Below, in pieces: positions 44,342 to 56,157 of a stretch of 64,000 nt of DNA. The notes beneath the pieces are model-generated. The model was not told the origin of the DNA. It did no database searches and saw only the letters and a list, made by a program, of their open reading frames with translations. Positions within the stretch are counted from its first letter, which is position 1, and each line of letters starts with the position of its first letter. Made by a program: the position numbers and the translations under genes. This DNA comes from Gari tellinella (taxonomy: Eukaryota; Mollusca; Bivalvia; Cardiida; Psammobiidae): assembly GCA_922989275.2 (NCBI GenBank), contig OV277861.1, positions 38,318,623-38,382,622 of the forward strand, written 5' to 3'.

Positions 44342-44385
44342 TGGCCTCTCTCTCTCTCTTTCCCTGTCGCTTTCTCTCTCTGAAT
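44342..44385. repeat. (TC)n microsatellite
   Basis: CTCTCTCTCTCTCT with interruptions, downstream of the cysteine-rich exon. Confidence 0.85.
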
Positions 44386-44586
44386 ATCCATCTATTTTGT
44401 TGGTAGATTAGGATCCACGCATACTTAAACAACCCTAGTCGTGATAAAGGGAACTGTGTCATTAAAATATCGCTTAAAAGTTGTTATAAAGTCAGTAGTT
44501 TGTGGTTTGTGGTTTTGGGTAAATGGCAAAAGCCACTGAACGGAACGAGCGTTTGATTGGATTACCCCAAATGCTATAAATAACTG

Positions 44587-44693
44587 CTGCCCGGGCAGAG
44601 AAGCATAATGCTGCCCGGGCAGTATCTAGATTATTCTGCCCGGGCAGCAAATAATCATGCTGCTCGGGCAGTATCTAGATGCTGCCCGGGCAG
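44587..44693. repeat. Array of five 12-bp palindromes (CTGCCCGGGCAG)
   Basis: Copies at 44587, 44611, 44636, 44660 (one mismatch) and 44682. Start spacing is 24, 25, 24 and 22 bp. TATCTAGAT-type spacers separate some copies. No MITE boundaries were seen around it. Confidence 0.9.
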
Positions 44694-45002
44694 CATCTAT
44701 ACTTTAGTATGCATACTTTAGACCCCTTTGGTACACCATAGTATCTAGCGTTGCGAAAACCAAGAACATGACAGGATGCATATCATGCATTAAGCAGACA
44801 GCGGCTCATATAATATATCGCCACATTTCCATCCGGAATGCCATTATCAGCAAGATATAAACATTATTCCATCTTATCCAAATGTGAAATGCGATCAATT
44901 GTTAAGTAGCTTGTCTAGATGAGATATCAACGGTTACTCTTGCATTCTCTAAATGCATTGGTCAGCGTTATTTGTGGACAAAACATTGAGTTGTTTATCT
45001 GT

Positions 45003-45402
45003 TACAGTGCTCTCTCCCTTCAACGGATCTCCGAACAACGATTCCCTCCTTGCAACAAAGCTTGCCGCTGCTCCGTAAACAAAACAACAATGTACATGTA
45101 AAACGCTTTCTCGGCAGCAATATTATCTGTTTAAAAATTGGTGTCTGCTGTTACATGTATCTCAAAGTAGAGTATTTGATATTTTGACATTAGAAACATA
45201 CAGATGAACGACAAACAAATTGAACCCAGATAAGACGCCGCTTTACGTGGCATCTGATCTGAGTTCAAACTGTTGGCAAACGTAAGTCAAGTTAATCTCA
45301 GTTCTCTTAGGGTATGTTTTCTTCCCTATATAACAACTACTTCCGAACAACACACACTATCTTTGTCTCCTATTGGGTGCTGTTCTAGAGAAGGAGCTTT
45401 AT
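45003..45402. mobile_element. B-family MITE, diverged
   Basis: Ends CAGTGCTCTCTCCCTTCAAC and TAGAGAAGGAGCTTTATA; core I at 45211-45275 with several mismatches. Confidence 0.7.
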
Positions 45403-45550
45403 ATTTATGTTAAGAGTATTTATTACAGCTGTGATACTGCTATGTTGTCCTGTTATAAAGTAATGATTCAACTTTCATATTGAAATTTGATAGTTTCGGA
45501 TATTTCTTTGTAAAATATTAGATAAATGTTTTGTTACCAATAGGCAAACA

Positions 45551-46110
45551 AGCAGTGCGCCCTCCCTACAACAGCTCTTAGAACAACGAGTCAGTCCTTA
45601 CAAAAACGCTTGTCACTGTTCCCCAAACAAGGATATTTTGTCTTACCCTTTCACTGATGCAACATAGTCTGCTTAGAATTGTCGTCTGTTGGGATTTTCC
45701 TCAACGTTACATATCGGTCATTTTGATAGAGAAAAAAGACAATGACGACTGGCAAACACTTTGAATCCAGATCAGATGTCGCATTACGCGGCGTCCAATC
45801 TGGATTCAAGTTGTTAGCCATTGTAAGAAAAGTCGTTCTCAACACATTAAGGGTGTTAAGCTTCTCACCGCATTACGCGCCGTCTGATCTGGATTCAAAC
45901 TGTTTGCCATTGTAAGCAAATTTGTGCTTAACACGTTAAGGGGGTTAAACTTCTCACTGCATTACGCGTTGTCCGATCTGGATTCAAGCTGTTTGCAAAT
46001 GTAAGCAAAGTCGTGCTCAACGCTCTAATTGTATATACCTTCTCATCCTATAGCAACTGCTTCCAAATAACACACACACTTTTTGTCTCCCTTTTGGTGT
46101 TAGAGTTCGT
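45551..46110. mobile_element. B-family MITE expanded by an internal tandem repeat
   Basis: Left end CAGTGCGCCCTCCCTACAAC. The right hairpin arm and about 60 bp beyond it occur three times (units starting 45781, 45870 and 45959). Confidence 0.68.
45781..46040. repeat. Three-copy tandem repeat, period 89 bp
   Basis: Each unit opens GCATTACGCG and runs through the right half of core I to CTTCTCAC. The spacing is exactly 89 bp twice. Confidence 0.8.
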
Positions 46111-46179
46111 CGTTTGTCTGAAAGTATCATAACCTGTTGCGGAAAACAGATGGCGTCGTGTAGATGTGTATTTCTCTTA

Positions 46180-46536
46180 TACAGTGTTCCCCACCCCCCT
46201 ACAACGGCCCTCCCAACAACGACACCCTCCTTACAACGACCCTCGTCACAGTTCCCTGAATAGGATAATTATGTCCAACCTATTCACGGCTACAATATAG
46301 TCTGCTTAAAAAGTGTCGTCTGCTGTTTTTCTCAAAGTAACATAATGACCACTTTGATAGAAAAAAAAACGTAACGACGAGTGACAAACAACTTGAATCT
46401 AGATCAGACGCCGCGTTTCGCGGCGTCTGATCTGGATTCACGCTGTTTGCAAATGTCCCTCCCTATAACGACTCCCTCCGAACAACGCACACAATTTTTT
46501 TCCCGTTGGATGTCGTTGTAGAGAGGGAGCGCTGTA
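46180..46536. mobile_element. B-family MITE, complete
   Basis: TA-flanked ends CAGTGTTCCCCACCCC and GAGAGGGAGCGCTG; core I apex GCGTTTCGC. Confidence 0.83.
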
Positions 46537-46866
46537 TAAACCTAAACACATGGTTGTACGAGAAGTGGCGCGAAAATAAAAAATAATCTGAAGATGTTTG
46601 TCTTTGGAAATTATAAATTAAGCATACTTTTGTTTTGTTTTTGGTAAACATTTACGCAGACATATTCAACATCGAAACATGAGTTGGCCGTATCTAAATC
46701 ATAAATGTGAATTTAATTCACAGGCGCTAAATCTATCAAAATGCGTTTTTCTCGGCATGAAAGTTAAAATAATGTTATTTATTCCAAGTGTTAAACAGTA
46801 GCGTGTTCATTTATCACTGTTCGCTGTTAAGGCTAGCAGTTTGTGCCCCGTGTGCAGCGTGCAGAA

Positions 46867-47103
46867 TACAGTAGAGAAACAGTTTTATTTCCAAATAACC
46901 GCGTTTACGCTTAAACTATTATTTTCATTGCAAACAATTTGGAGCCAGATCAGACGCCGGGTAACCCGGCGTCTGATTAGGCTCCAAACTGTTTGCCACT
47001 CAGGTTAAAACTGGTGGTCAGAATTGGTAAAAAGTTGTCATTTTCTATATTTCATTGCAATGTAATTGCGTTTGGACGGAAGAATATCGTTTTCTCCACT
47101 GTA
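46867..47103. mobile_element. A-family MITE, complete
   Basis: Ends CAGTAGAGAAAC and GTTTTCTCCACTG; core I apex GGGTAACCC. Confidence 0.8.
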
Positions 47104-47172
47104 TTTCAGACCGGTAGCCAACTCGCAATCGATGACCATCGACGGCCATTTATTTCTTTACTGAAATCATGG
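47104..47172 (+). mobile_element. SINE body fragment
   Basis: CAGACCGGTAGCCAACTCGC and the 35 bp after it match the reverse complement of 30340-30400. This is the body of the SINE at 30325-30546, caught between two A elements. Confidence 0.6.
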
Positions 47173-47776
47173 CAGGTTTACAACGGAGAAGACGGTATTC
47201 TTTTCCTATAAACGCATTTTTGCTAAAACAACAATTCCAACTGCATCAAAGCCGGGTTACCCGGCGTCTTATCAAGCTCCAATGATGAAGAATAAAACTA
47301 CTATTGTCAAAAAGTTGTCATTTTCAACATTTTATTTAAAAGCGTTTGCCTTTTGCTTGCATTTAAAGCCGCATTGTATATTTGAGAAACCTGCATAAAA
47401 TGGCTGTTTGGGGTCCCATTTGAACTACGTAGGACGTGATTCTTTCACAAAAACCGGCTTTATCTAAGAAATTCGCTTTTTAAATGTTATTTATAATATT
47501 TTTGTGCTGCACAAATTAAAAAGCCTCCCTCGTGAATGGAGAGAAGGACAACTCTGTAAATACAGGGCACCAGATAACGGAAGTATTTCGAAAAACTAAA
47601 ATCTTTATTTCTGCTTTTAAACCCAATGGTGTCATACTCATTAAAATTGCCTCGAATAGACGGTTTAATTAGTAGTAACACCATATAATTTGGTGCTGAA
47701 ATGAGTGAGAAAGTGTTAGATTAGTTCAGATTACTCTCGCTTACATCTATAGCTGGAGCACTGAGAATTACCCAGT

Positions 47777-47988
47777 TAACCCTTATTCTGCTGCACAGAC
47801 GTCTGCTTTGACATTGTCGTCTGCAAAATTTGTTCAGTTTAGATTTATGCATTGTTTTAATTGAACAAACCTTAAGACGAGAGTCAAACAGTTTGGATCC
47901 AGATGAGACGCCGCGTCACGCGGCGTCTTTCTAGATTCAAACAGTTTGTAAACTCCCGTAAAGTTACGACCAATGGGCACAGGGTTAA
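47777..47988. mobile_element. G-family passenger in copy 1
   Basis: TTAACCCTTATTCTGC start; hairpin GATGAGACGCCGCG and GCGGCGTCTTTCT. Present at the same place in copy 2. Confidence 0.75.
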
Positions 47989-48074
47989 ACACTTCTTGAT
48001 CCAGTGACAACGTGTACATATTATTCACCATGGGTAAGCGATTAAAAACATTACGGAGGATCTATACCTTGAGC

Positions 48075-49030
48075 TTGCTGAAAATGACTGTTTCAGCCTT
48101 GTCCGCTCTCTAACTCAAACACTTCTTTTTTGATCTTCACTAATCTTGCTATAAATGTTTATTAGAATAGAATCTAGCTCAAGTTTGATAACTAGCAAAA
48201 TCGCTTAAGGCATGTCTGAGTTATTGTCCTTGAATAATTGAAAAATGACTGTTTCAGCATTTTCTGCGTTCTAACACAAACACTTTTTATTGGATCTTCA
48301 CCAAACTTGCTGACAACGTGTATTGGTATTAAATCTAGGTCAAGGAAAAAAGTATTTGTGTTAGAGAGCAAACAATGGTGAAACAGTCCTTTTCAATACA
48401 TAAATGGCAATAACTAAGATAATCCTTATGGAACTTTAGTAATAATCACACTGGACCTAGATTTTATATAAATAAAGAATTTCAGCAAGTTTGGTGAAGA
48501 TCCGATGAAAACTCTTTGTGTTAGAGAGCAAAAAAGGCTGAAACAGCCATTTTTTAATAATTAAAGGGCTATTACTCCAACATGCCTCATGCAATTTTAG
48601 TAGGATTCAAACCTAACCTTGATTTTATATTAATGAAAACTTTCAGCAAGTTTGGTGAAGATTAAAAAAAAGGTATTTGTGTTGGAGAGCAACATTTGCT
48701 GAAAACAGTCATTTCTAATACATAAAGGGCAAAAACTCAGATATGCCACATACGATTTTAGTAATAATCAAACTAGACCTAAATTTTATATGAATAAATA
48801 TTTTCAGCATGTTTGGGTAATATCCGATAAAACCTGTTTGTTTTAGAGTGCAAAAATGACTGTAACAGTCATTTTTTTATTACAAAACAGGCAATAACTC
48901 AAAAATACCTTATGCGATTTTCGTAGTAATCAAACTAAACCTTGATTTTATATCAATGAACATTTTCAGCAAGTTTGTGGAAGATCGGATAAAAATTTTC
49001 GAGTTAGAGAGCGGACAAAAAAGTGTGATA
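48075..49030. repeat. About 160-bp repeats, part inverted, in copy 1
   Basis: Two units face left (48075 to about 48350). Forward units then recur at 48356, 48514, 48675, 48837 and 48996 on the GTGTTAGAGAGCAAA block, spacing 158-162 bp. Each unit has AGCAAGTTTGGTGAAGATC. Confidence 0.85.
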
Positions 49031-49430
49031 GTCTAACTGACTGATGGATGGACGGGCGAAGGTAGATAACGGTTGCACATGGTGAAGTTGAATCCGGCTG
49101 TATCACGTGATACTAAGCCGTGTGGTAATGTTTATACAACATGTATCAGACGTTCTATTTTCGGTTTGTTATGATTTTAAATCGCCATTTTTGGTGATTT
49201 AGGTACGTCTTCATCATTTCATAGATCAGTTTGGCCCATGAGAATGTTCAAACATTATTATTAGCCGTTATTGTATTTCAGACATTACGAAAAGGTCTGA
49301 AAACACAATGGGACTTTAAACGGGAAAGAATAATGTCGAATCCAGTATACTTTTGACTAGATACCACGTTACTAGCAGTCTGGTCTGCCTCTCATCTGTT
49401 TATTATAGGCACACAACACATTAGAAAGTG

Positions 49431-49700
49431 TAGTTTTCCCTCCCTAAAACGGCCATCCCGAACAACGATACCCATCTCTCAACAATGCTTTCCACTGTTT
49501 CCCCATATTAGACATTGATATCTAACGCTTTAACTGTTGAAATATTGTTTGCTTAAACGTGTCGATTGCAAACTGTTTGCCATTATGATTAATATATCTT
49601 TTTAGAAATGTCAAATATTGTAATTTCCTGCATTTTATTGTATTGCGTTTGTGTTTCCTCTGCGTTTAAAACGGGGAAGAAAATAACGTGCTCTCCGTGG
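49431..49700. mobile_element. Decayed B and A fragments
   Basis: TTCCCTCCCTAAAACGGCC and the GTTTCCCCATATTAGACATT block are B-like. GCGTTTAAAACGGGGAAGAA near 49660 is an A-type right end. Confidence 0.45.
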
Positions 49701-50025
49701 TGCACCCCTTTATGTAAATTTGAACACATTGAATTTCAACAGTTATTTGCATTGAATACATTTGCTATCAGTCTAAAACGTACGTTTTTTGTGTTGATGA
49801 GTTGTTAAACAAAACAAGCCATCTATTTCACAGCAATGTAATCCATAATACGGCTACTGTTTCAAATGCTGTTTTATCCATTTCCACTCAGTATTCAACC
49901 GTCAGTTTGAAACATTTCACAGACTGAATATTGTCTGCTAAATTTGTTGTCTGCAAGTTTATGTAACACTCAAATCAATAAAGTAATGACTGTGGAGATA
50001 TTGATACGAGTGCCACATAGTTTTT

Positions 50026-50236
50026 GGGCCCGTCTTTACGACAAAAAGGTCGTAATCCAAAACTTTAAAATAGATCTACATCTAATTCCTTATTTTCTTT
50101 TTTTGGAATTGTCTTTTCAAGACGACTCTAAGAGATATCACAAAATATAATTAGATGGAGAAATAAATAATAATTACGCATTTTAGAACATGACTAACGA
50201 CAATATTTGTCGAACGACATTTGGTAAGACGGGTCC
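50026..50236. mobile_element. I-family element, diverged
   Basis: GGGCCCGTCTTTACGAC to GTAAGACGGGTCCC. Confidence 0.65.
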
Positions 50237-50255
50237 CAGCTGATCTTGATCAAAA

Positions 50256-50550
50256 CTAATTGCAATGTATGGGTTTATAAAGTCTGCAATTATTTAATAT
50301 TCTGTCGACTTTTACATTTACCTCCCCGATCATCGAGTCACAAGTCGGCCATTTACATACGGCGCAAGTTGCAGCCATGACACATTGACTTCTTTCTCTC
50401 TCAGGTACCCATTTAATTGACCTGGATGAAGTGCAGCCATGTAGGGTTAATGTTTTGCTCAGATAAAATCCAGTGTTCCTGACAGGACGCGAACCAGGAA
50501 TCTCTCGCTTCCTAGGCAAGCTTCCTACCATTGGACCACCGCCCGTAGGT
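50256..50550 (-). mobile_element. tRNA-derived SINE
   Basis: On the minus strand the A box TGGTCCAATGG and B box GGTTCGCGTCC are followed by a body with TGTCATGGCTGC, ATGGCCGACTTGTGACTCG and GGAGGTAAATGTAAAAGTCG. The 3' half recurs at 13756-13899. Confidence 0.75.
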
Positions 50551-51219
50551 AAATCTTTTGAAAGAATAATGAGCGTGTGTTAGGTTTTTCGACATCTAAT
50601 GGAAAGGTAACGTGGTGAGGTTATTCCGCTTAAGCTGGTGATAGGGGGCGTGAACACTGTTGCATATTTCAGTATTGCTCATGAACAGACTCAATTAAAC
50701 CGAGTCTGCAATTTTCAGTATTTGCTTTGTTGTCCGTGCTTTCAAAGGATCTCCCCTTATTCAGATTTAGATATCTATCGTGCGCCAACCTCTACGATAA
50801 CTGTTCATTTCGTACCTACACCAAATCTTACCCAAACCATTTCGAAATGGTTTTAGTACGATTTGGTTTGGGTACGAAATGACTTGTATCCACTTAAATG
50901 ATCGTCTTTTAACCATTTCACTGCCATCATCAAACATATGTACGCTGGGTAAGTTTGCTCAACAACATTTTGCTTGTAACAGTCCTCAGCTGTGAATACC
51001 AACATCTACCGTATCAAACTGGCTTTCCGTAATTTTACTTATTCACCCATAGCATGCAGAAAGATCTTTGTAAGATCATTTGACCCATATTAACAAAGAA
51101 ACTTTGAAACTTTATAATTTGGTTAAACGCCCATTTTTACAAACCATGCTTTCAAGTGCGTTGTACATCGAGATAGTAGATTATTTCATGCTTATATATA
51201 AAATTAGTTCATTTTTATG

Positions 51220-51380
51220 AAAGAGGTGCCTTGTCTAAATTTTCCTTTTCGTATTGTTTTATATCGAAATTCCAATCACCAAACAGTGAAGACTATAATC
51301 AGACGCCGCATTATGCGGCGTCTGGTAAGAGTCTACACTGTTTGCATAAGTCCCTTTTATGGGACGCAAGGCATACACAT
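51220..51380. mobile_element. H-family MITE, ends eroded
   Basis: Hairpin (51282-51346) AATCAGACGCCGCA and mirror, with ATATCGAAATTCCAATCACC before it. Confidence 0.6.
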
Positions 51381-51640
51381 ACATTAAACGAAATGACCTT
51401 GAATGTCAAGTATATGAATACATTATCGTTCTAAAATATCATGTTTTAATAACAAAACACTGAAGTAGCACTACTGATTTGCGGTAAATCTTTAGGTTGC
51501 GTGTCTAGATAAAATATCATTAGTATGTTTATTGTTTTCTGGACAACTTTAGCCAGACGCATTGGCCAGTTTGGCCTCTAGGTCATGCTACAGTGGAGAT
51601 TATTTTTAATGATCCAAATATATGTCATTGTCCTATTGCA

Positions 51641-51869
51641 TTAACCCATTTACTCCTAGTGTATTTTTACATGTTTATATATTGGATTAGTCCATTTTTT
51701 ATCAAAGGGATGCCTGTTCAAAAATTTCATTTTTATTTTGTTTTATATTGAAATTCCTATCAGCAAACAGTGTATACTCTGATCAGGCGCCGCATAATGC
51801 GGCGTCTGATCAGAGTCTACACTGTTTGCCTATGTCCCATATATCGGATCGTGGACACAAATGGGTTAA
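51641..51869. mobile_element. H-family MITE, complete
   Basis: TTAACCCATTTACTCC to ACAAATGGGTTAA; hairpin apex GCATAATGC. Similar 30-bp stretches lie on both sides (51609-51638 and 51867-51898). Confidence 0.8.
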
Positions 51870-52029
51870 TGGTCCAAATATCTGTCATTGTCCATTGTCA
51901 TTGATGTTTAACTTTTGATATTTTATTCCATAACTCATCGATCATCGTTAATAAGTTGTTAACACGCTTGCATAGAACGCCTGATTGGTCCCGTATAAAC
52001 CCTTAACCAACCTAATTTTACAATCTGAA

Positions 52030-52450
52030 TTAACTCAATACCCAATAGCCTGTTTCTATGGAGATAGTTGACGACTTAAAGCAATATGGAGGTAATGCAG
52101 AATGCGCCTTCATGCTCATTTTGATTTACGTTCAGTCTGCTTTAGCTATCATCTGCTGGGATACAGTGGAGAATATGTTATTCTTTCCCGTTTAAACGCA
52201 AACGTACGCAAACGCAAAACACTAAAACGTAGAAAAGTACAACTTTTTGACAATTCTGATAATTCATGTTTATCTTGGTGGCAAACAGTTTGGAGCCTGA
52301 TCAGACGCCGGGTTACCCGGCGTCTGATATGGCTCCAAACTGTTTGCACTGCAAATACTAGTTTTAGCGTAAACGCGTTTATTGGGAAAGAATAACAGAT
52401 TCTCCACTGTATACATGTATACATGGGGTACATGTATCTAATAGTAGACT
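52030..52450. mobile_element. E-family MITE hosting an A element
   Basis: TTAACTCAATACCC and a diverged core II precede the A insertion; little E sequence survives to the right. Confidence 0.6.
52162..52411. mobile_element. A-family MITE nested in an E element
   Basis: Perfect ends. The left flank is the E-type right arm (AGCTATCATCTGCTGGGA). Confidence 0.88.
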
Positions 52451-52451
52451 G

Positions 52452-52954
52452 CTTCGAATTGTTTCGTGTACATTTTGTAAGCGAAAATTGCGACTCCTAA
52501 CAAATGTATTCAATTCAAATAACAGATGGTAATGTAATCATTTTATTTTGCCGATTTACATAAACTCTTATTTAAAGAAGATGGTTCAGTCTGAAGTGGT
52601 TCTCTCGATAATTCATTTCATTTTGCCTGAGTGATGCCACAGATTTGCGAAAAGCTCGTTATCACTAAAAGACATGTACTGCACGCGCCTTGTTTTTCTA
52701 TACATTAATTCTTCCGAAGTGCTAGCCCTTTCGGAAAGAGCACAGCGTTCAACTTTTCGTACGCATATTACTTGACTGTCGTGTAGTTAAAGTTTCCAGG
52801 TTTTACCACTTTTACTGATCGAAAGGGTGCCTTTCGAAACACGTTGAATCTGAAACGAACGCAGACGTTCCATTGCCTATATTAACACGTAAATATTAGT
52901 TTACGAAAATGATTTATGTAAATAAAAAAATGACGTAAAGAAAACATGAGCTCG
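52452..52954. other. Unassigned stretch
   Basis: Contains an inverted pair (CTAGCCCTTTCGGAAAG and CGAAAGGGTGCCTTTCG) near 52722-52838; no genes. Confidence 0.4.
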
Positions 52955-53035
52955 ATTGGAATTTGAGCCGGTAGACAGAAGGCAAAACAATATATATACT
53001 AAAATTAGCCGACGCTTTGGCTCAATCGACTACAC
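52955..53035 (-). tRNA. tRNA-like sequence with insertion
   Basis: B-like GGCTCAAATTCC and a TAGTCGATTGAGCC front on the minus strand, separated by an AT-rich insert. Weak. Confidence 0.28.
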
Positions 53036-53226
53036 GGTTTTCGTTATCTGACAGTCTATTTTATCCTATGTAGCCGAATTACTAACAAAAAGTCATATTT
53101 TTGGATGACATATTTGTATTGGCCAAATGTATTTAATGTCATATAGACGACAATGGCACACAGTTGCGAGTACCTGCATTTTCTTTTCTTTGCAAATTGA
53201 TTTATTCAATTCGGGTTTTAGTCCAT

Positions 53227-53478
53227 TTAACCCTTTACCTCATAGCTTGTTTCTTGTTTTGAAGACAGGTGACCACTTAAAGCAGGTTGAAAGTAAAGCA
53301 GAATGTGCCTAAAGGCACATTCTGCTTTACTTTCAGCCTGCTTTAAGCTGAAATCTGCTAGGATATATAAAATATTTGTAATGGTAATGGTTCATGAGTG
53401 TATAAACTGGAACTATTTTCTTCAGCGGATGAATAAATTAAATATGCTAAAAGTCGCTTCTATGGGGGAAAGGGTTAA
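53227..53478. mobile_element. E-family MITE, complete
   Basis: TTAACCCTTTACCTC to AAAGGGTTAA; perfect core II, apex GTGCCTAAAGGCAC. Confidence 0.83.
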
Positions 53479-53549
53479 AGTGAAAATCGTGATATTTACA
53501 CAAGTACAGTGGCGATAGTGTTATTATTCACCAATTGACACGTTTATGC

Positions 53550-53775
53550 TTAACTCTTTACCGCCGGAGTCGCATGAAATCGACTTTGCAAACAGTTTGG
53601 ATCCAGATCAGACGCCGCATATTGCGGCGTCTGATCAGGGTCAAACTGTTTGACATGTGTATCGATATTTCTGGAACTGCTATCTTATATCTAACTTTGT
53701 ACCGATCTTGCAGACAACAATATTGAAGCAGACGACAAAATAACAAAGAAGACGTAAAAACCGCACGATTAAGTT
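53550..53775. mobile_element. G-family MITE
   Basis: TTAACTCTTTACCGCCG start; hairpin apex GCATATTGC; the right end is weak. Confidence 0.68.
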
Positions 53776-53870
53776 GGTACCGAAAGGGTGAATAGTGAAT
53801 ACAATTTCATTCATTGCAAACAATTCGGAGCCAGGTCACACTATCATAAACCTGTAGTTTCTACGTTATT

Positions 53871-54060
53871 CAGGGCTCCAGGTATGGGGAGTATTTAAAA
53901 AAAATCTCTTTATTTCTGCGTTTAACCCTATGGCGTCACTACTCATTAGAATCATCTCTCCGAGACGATTCTAATGAGTAATGACACCATAGGATTTGGT
54001 GCTGAAATAAGTTAGAAAATGTTTGATTTGTTCAGTTTACTCTCTTTTATCTGGAGCATT
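53871..54060. mobile_element. J-family element
   Basis: CAGGGCTCCAGGTATGGGG and TTATCTGGAGCATT ends, GTTATT on both sides. Confidence 0.78.
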
Positions 54061-55053
54061 GGTTATTGCATTCGGGCATTTTCTTTTGACGTTTAATCTC
54101 CCCTGTACAAAAGTGTAGTTTTATTTCATGCCATTGGAGACATTTATGTGTAAACAGTTCGGACCCAGACTAGCCATATGTATTCAGTCATAATGCAAAA
54201 CATCTAAATAACAATGGCACAGGCAGCATGTCTAACAGAGACGATGCCACTTTTTTCTCTACCGGTCCACCATACCCTTCTTTTCGGCAACACATGTTTG
54301 GCGTAAATTCTAGTACTGTGTTAGCCAGTGTCTTTTAAAATAAACTAGAATTCATGTACCCCCCCCCCCCCCCCCACCCCCCATAAAAAACTAAACAAGC
54401 AAAACAAAACAACAACAAACAAACAAACAAAAACACTTTTAAAAGCAAGTCTAATGATCTACAGTTGTTTAGTCATTGTACATGTATTCCGCGTTTGATT
54501 ATGAACATTATAATCATCAACTGGTTAAATGGGTTTACCATCAGCATACACGAAAGGTTCTAAGATTTATCTCAGGTTTTCGACTGGAAACTAGAAATTC
54601 GACATATTATTTCACAGAGCATTTCCGTTGATTTTAATCTATGTATTTTATTGTGTTATATTTTAAACTCAGCCAACTAAAAAAAGGCAAGCAAGTAATC
54701 TGTGGCAGAGATAGAAACAAACATGTATTTGGCGGTGAAAGGGTTTAAAGTACTGAACATATAGAGCAAATGGACGCATTATATCAATTTGATAGTTTAT
54801 TTTTGTGGAGTGAATCATCAAAGAAGTCATGCAATGGATAAAACATGAATATATTCGACTTCCATTAAATACGATAGTTAATTAGTTATGATGTATGTTA
54901 ATGTAAAGAAAGTGGAATACTAATAGTCACTAATGGAGTCTACATTAACACTAATCACGCAAAAATAACTATGGCTTTCTTCAAATTTGTGCAGGATTAA
55001 AATGTAAACGCGTTTCAAGAACACTGATTAGAGGCCAAATTATTTGTGTCAAG
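54061..55053. other. Unassigned stretch
   Basis: Poly-C/AAAC low complexity in the middle, otherwise AT-rich; no exon or MITE recognised. Confidence 0.4.
54357..54435. repeat. Poly-C tract followed by AAAC repeats
   Basis: About 19 C, then CCCCCC, then AACAAACAAACAAACAAA. Confidence 0.85.
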
Positions 55054-55115
55054 TACAGTGGAGTTGACTTTTTCGTTCTCGTTTAAATGCTAACGAAACG
55101 CAAACGCAATGCAAA
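55054..55115. mobile_element. A-family left-end fragment
   Basis: TACAGTGGAGTTGAC and GTTTAAATGCTAACG; the rest is missing. Confidence 0.55.
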
Positions 55116-55267
55116 GAAAACACAGCTTTAGTTCTGACTGTGAGAATATAGATCACGTGGTAAAAGGGTGTTTAGAAGTTATTCATTCCAATAAGTTTGT
55201 ACTCAAGTAACTGATGCTCATCGCAAAAATGTTTAAAATAGACATCGTGTACAGTTATTTTCCGTAT

Positions 55268-55375
55268 ATAGTAGAACCTCTCTATTACGACCACTAAAAG
55301 AAGGTTAATTGTCTGTATAAAAGACAGGTGACAGCTTAAAGCTATGTGAAAGTGAAACAGAAAGCCCCTGTTATG
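55268..55375. mobile_element. C-family left half
   Basis: AGTAGAACCTCTCTATTACG to AACAGAAAGCCCC. Confidence 0.6.
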
Positions 55376-55542
55376 TTTTTGTTTATACGGGTATTGATAA
55401 TGTATTCTCCACTACATGATCAGGGGTTGCACTGCTTGACTCTCATATATAAATGAATCACAAAAAGTGTCAATAATCTTCACGTACTACAATTGTATTG
55501 CCTTATGTTTAACCGTTTACTCCTTAGATATCCTGTAAGTGT

Positions 55543-55792
55543 TGCAGTGGAGAATCTGTTATTCTTTCCCAATAAACGCGTTTACGCTAAAACTATTATT
55601 TGCAGTGCAAACAGTTTGGAGCAAGATCAAACGCCGGGTAACCCGGCGTCTGATCTGGCTCCAAACTGTTTGCCACCAAGATAAACAAGAATTATCAGAA
55701 TTTTCCAAAAGTTGTTCTTTTCTACGTTATAGTGCTTTGCGTTTGAGTACGTTTGCGTTTAAACGGGAAAGAATAACAGATTCTCCACTGTA
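55543..55792. mobile_element. A-family MITE, complete
   Basis: Ends CAGTGGAGAATC and mirror; core I apex GGGTAACCC. The left flank is TG, not TA. Confidence 0.87.
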
Positions 55793-55821
55793 AGCACAGT
55801 TATGCCAACAACAATAACAAC

Positions 55822-56052
55822 TCCATAAATATGCCTCTTTACGCATTTAATTATTTCATCCTCTAAAGAAGATAATTCTATTTTATACTGTCAAGTATAT
55901 GCTGCATAAGAAACACTAACGTTATCCTAGCAGATGGTAGCTGTAAACAGGCTGAAAGTAAAACAGAATGCGCCTTATAGCACATTTGGCTTTATTTTCA
56001 ATCTACGTTTAGTGAGCGGCTTTCTTCAAAACTAGATATAGGCTATTGGGAA
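55822..56052. mobile_element. E-family MITE, diverged
   Basis: ACTCCATAAATATGCC, core II with many mismatches, TATTGGGAACAG end. Confidence 0.5.
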
Positions 56053-56157
56053 CAGTATTGTATCTTAAAGTAACTAGTTATACTTATAAAACAGATGTTT
56101 AGGTTTAAATTGCACAATAAAAAGACATTACATTTGACTTAATGAAAGAACAATTGC

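Larger units (their letters stand above)
47367..49315. mobile_element. TTAA-flanked 1.95 kb element, copy 1
   Basis: Flanked by TTAA (47363-47366, 49316-49319). The ends AGCCGCATTGT and ACAATGGGACT are imperfect inverted repeats. The interior carries a J element (47563-47763), a G element (47777-47988) and about 160-bp tandem repeats. No open frame of note. TTAA duplication fits piggyBac-like or Kolobok-like transposition. Confidence 0.75.
47179..49347. mobile_element. A-family MITE hosting the first TTAA element
   Basis: The A left end (CAACGGAGAAGACGG) and core remnant run to GCATTTAA at 47366. A-type sequence resumes at 49316 with TTAAACGGGAAAGAATAATG and ends TCCAGTA. The TTAA duplication and the intact join show the host was present first. 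Confidence 0.72.

Noticed and set aside
44587..44693. CRISPR-like array
   Set aside because: The repeats are 12 bp, the spacers are related to each other, and the genome is eukaryotic.
48075..49030. CRISPR-like or centromeric satellite
   Set aside because: The 160-bp units lie inside a TTAA-flanked element present twice with the same ends, so they are part of a transposon.
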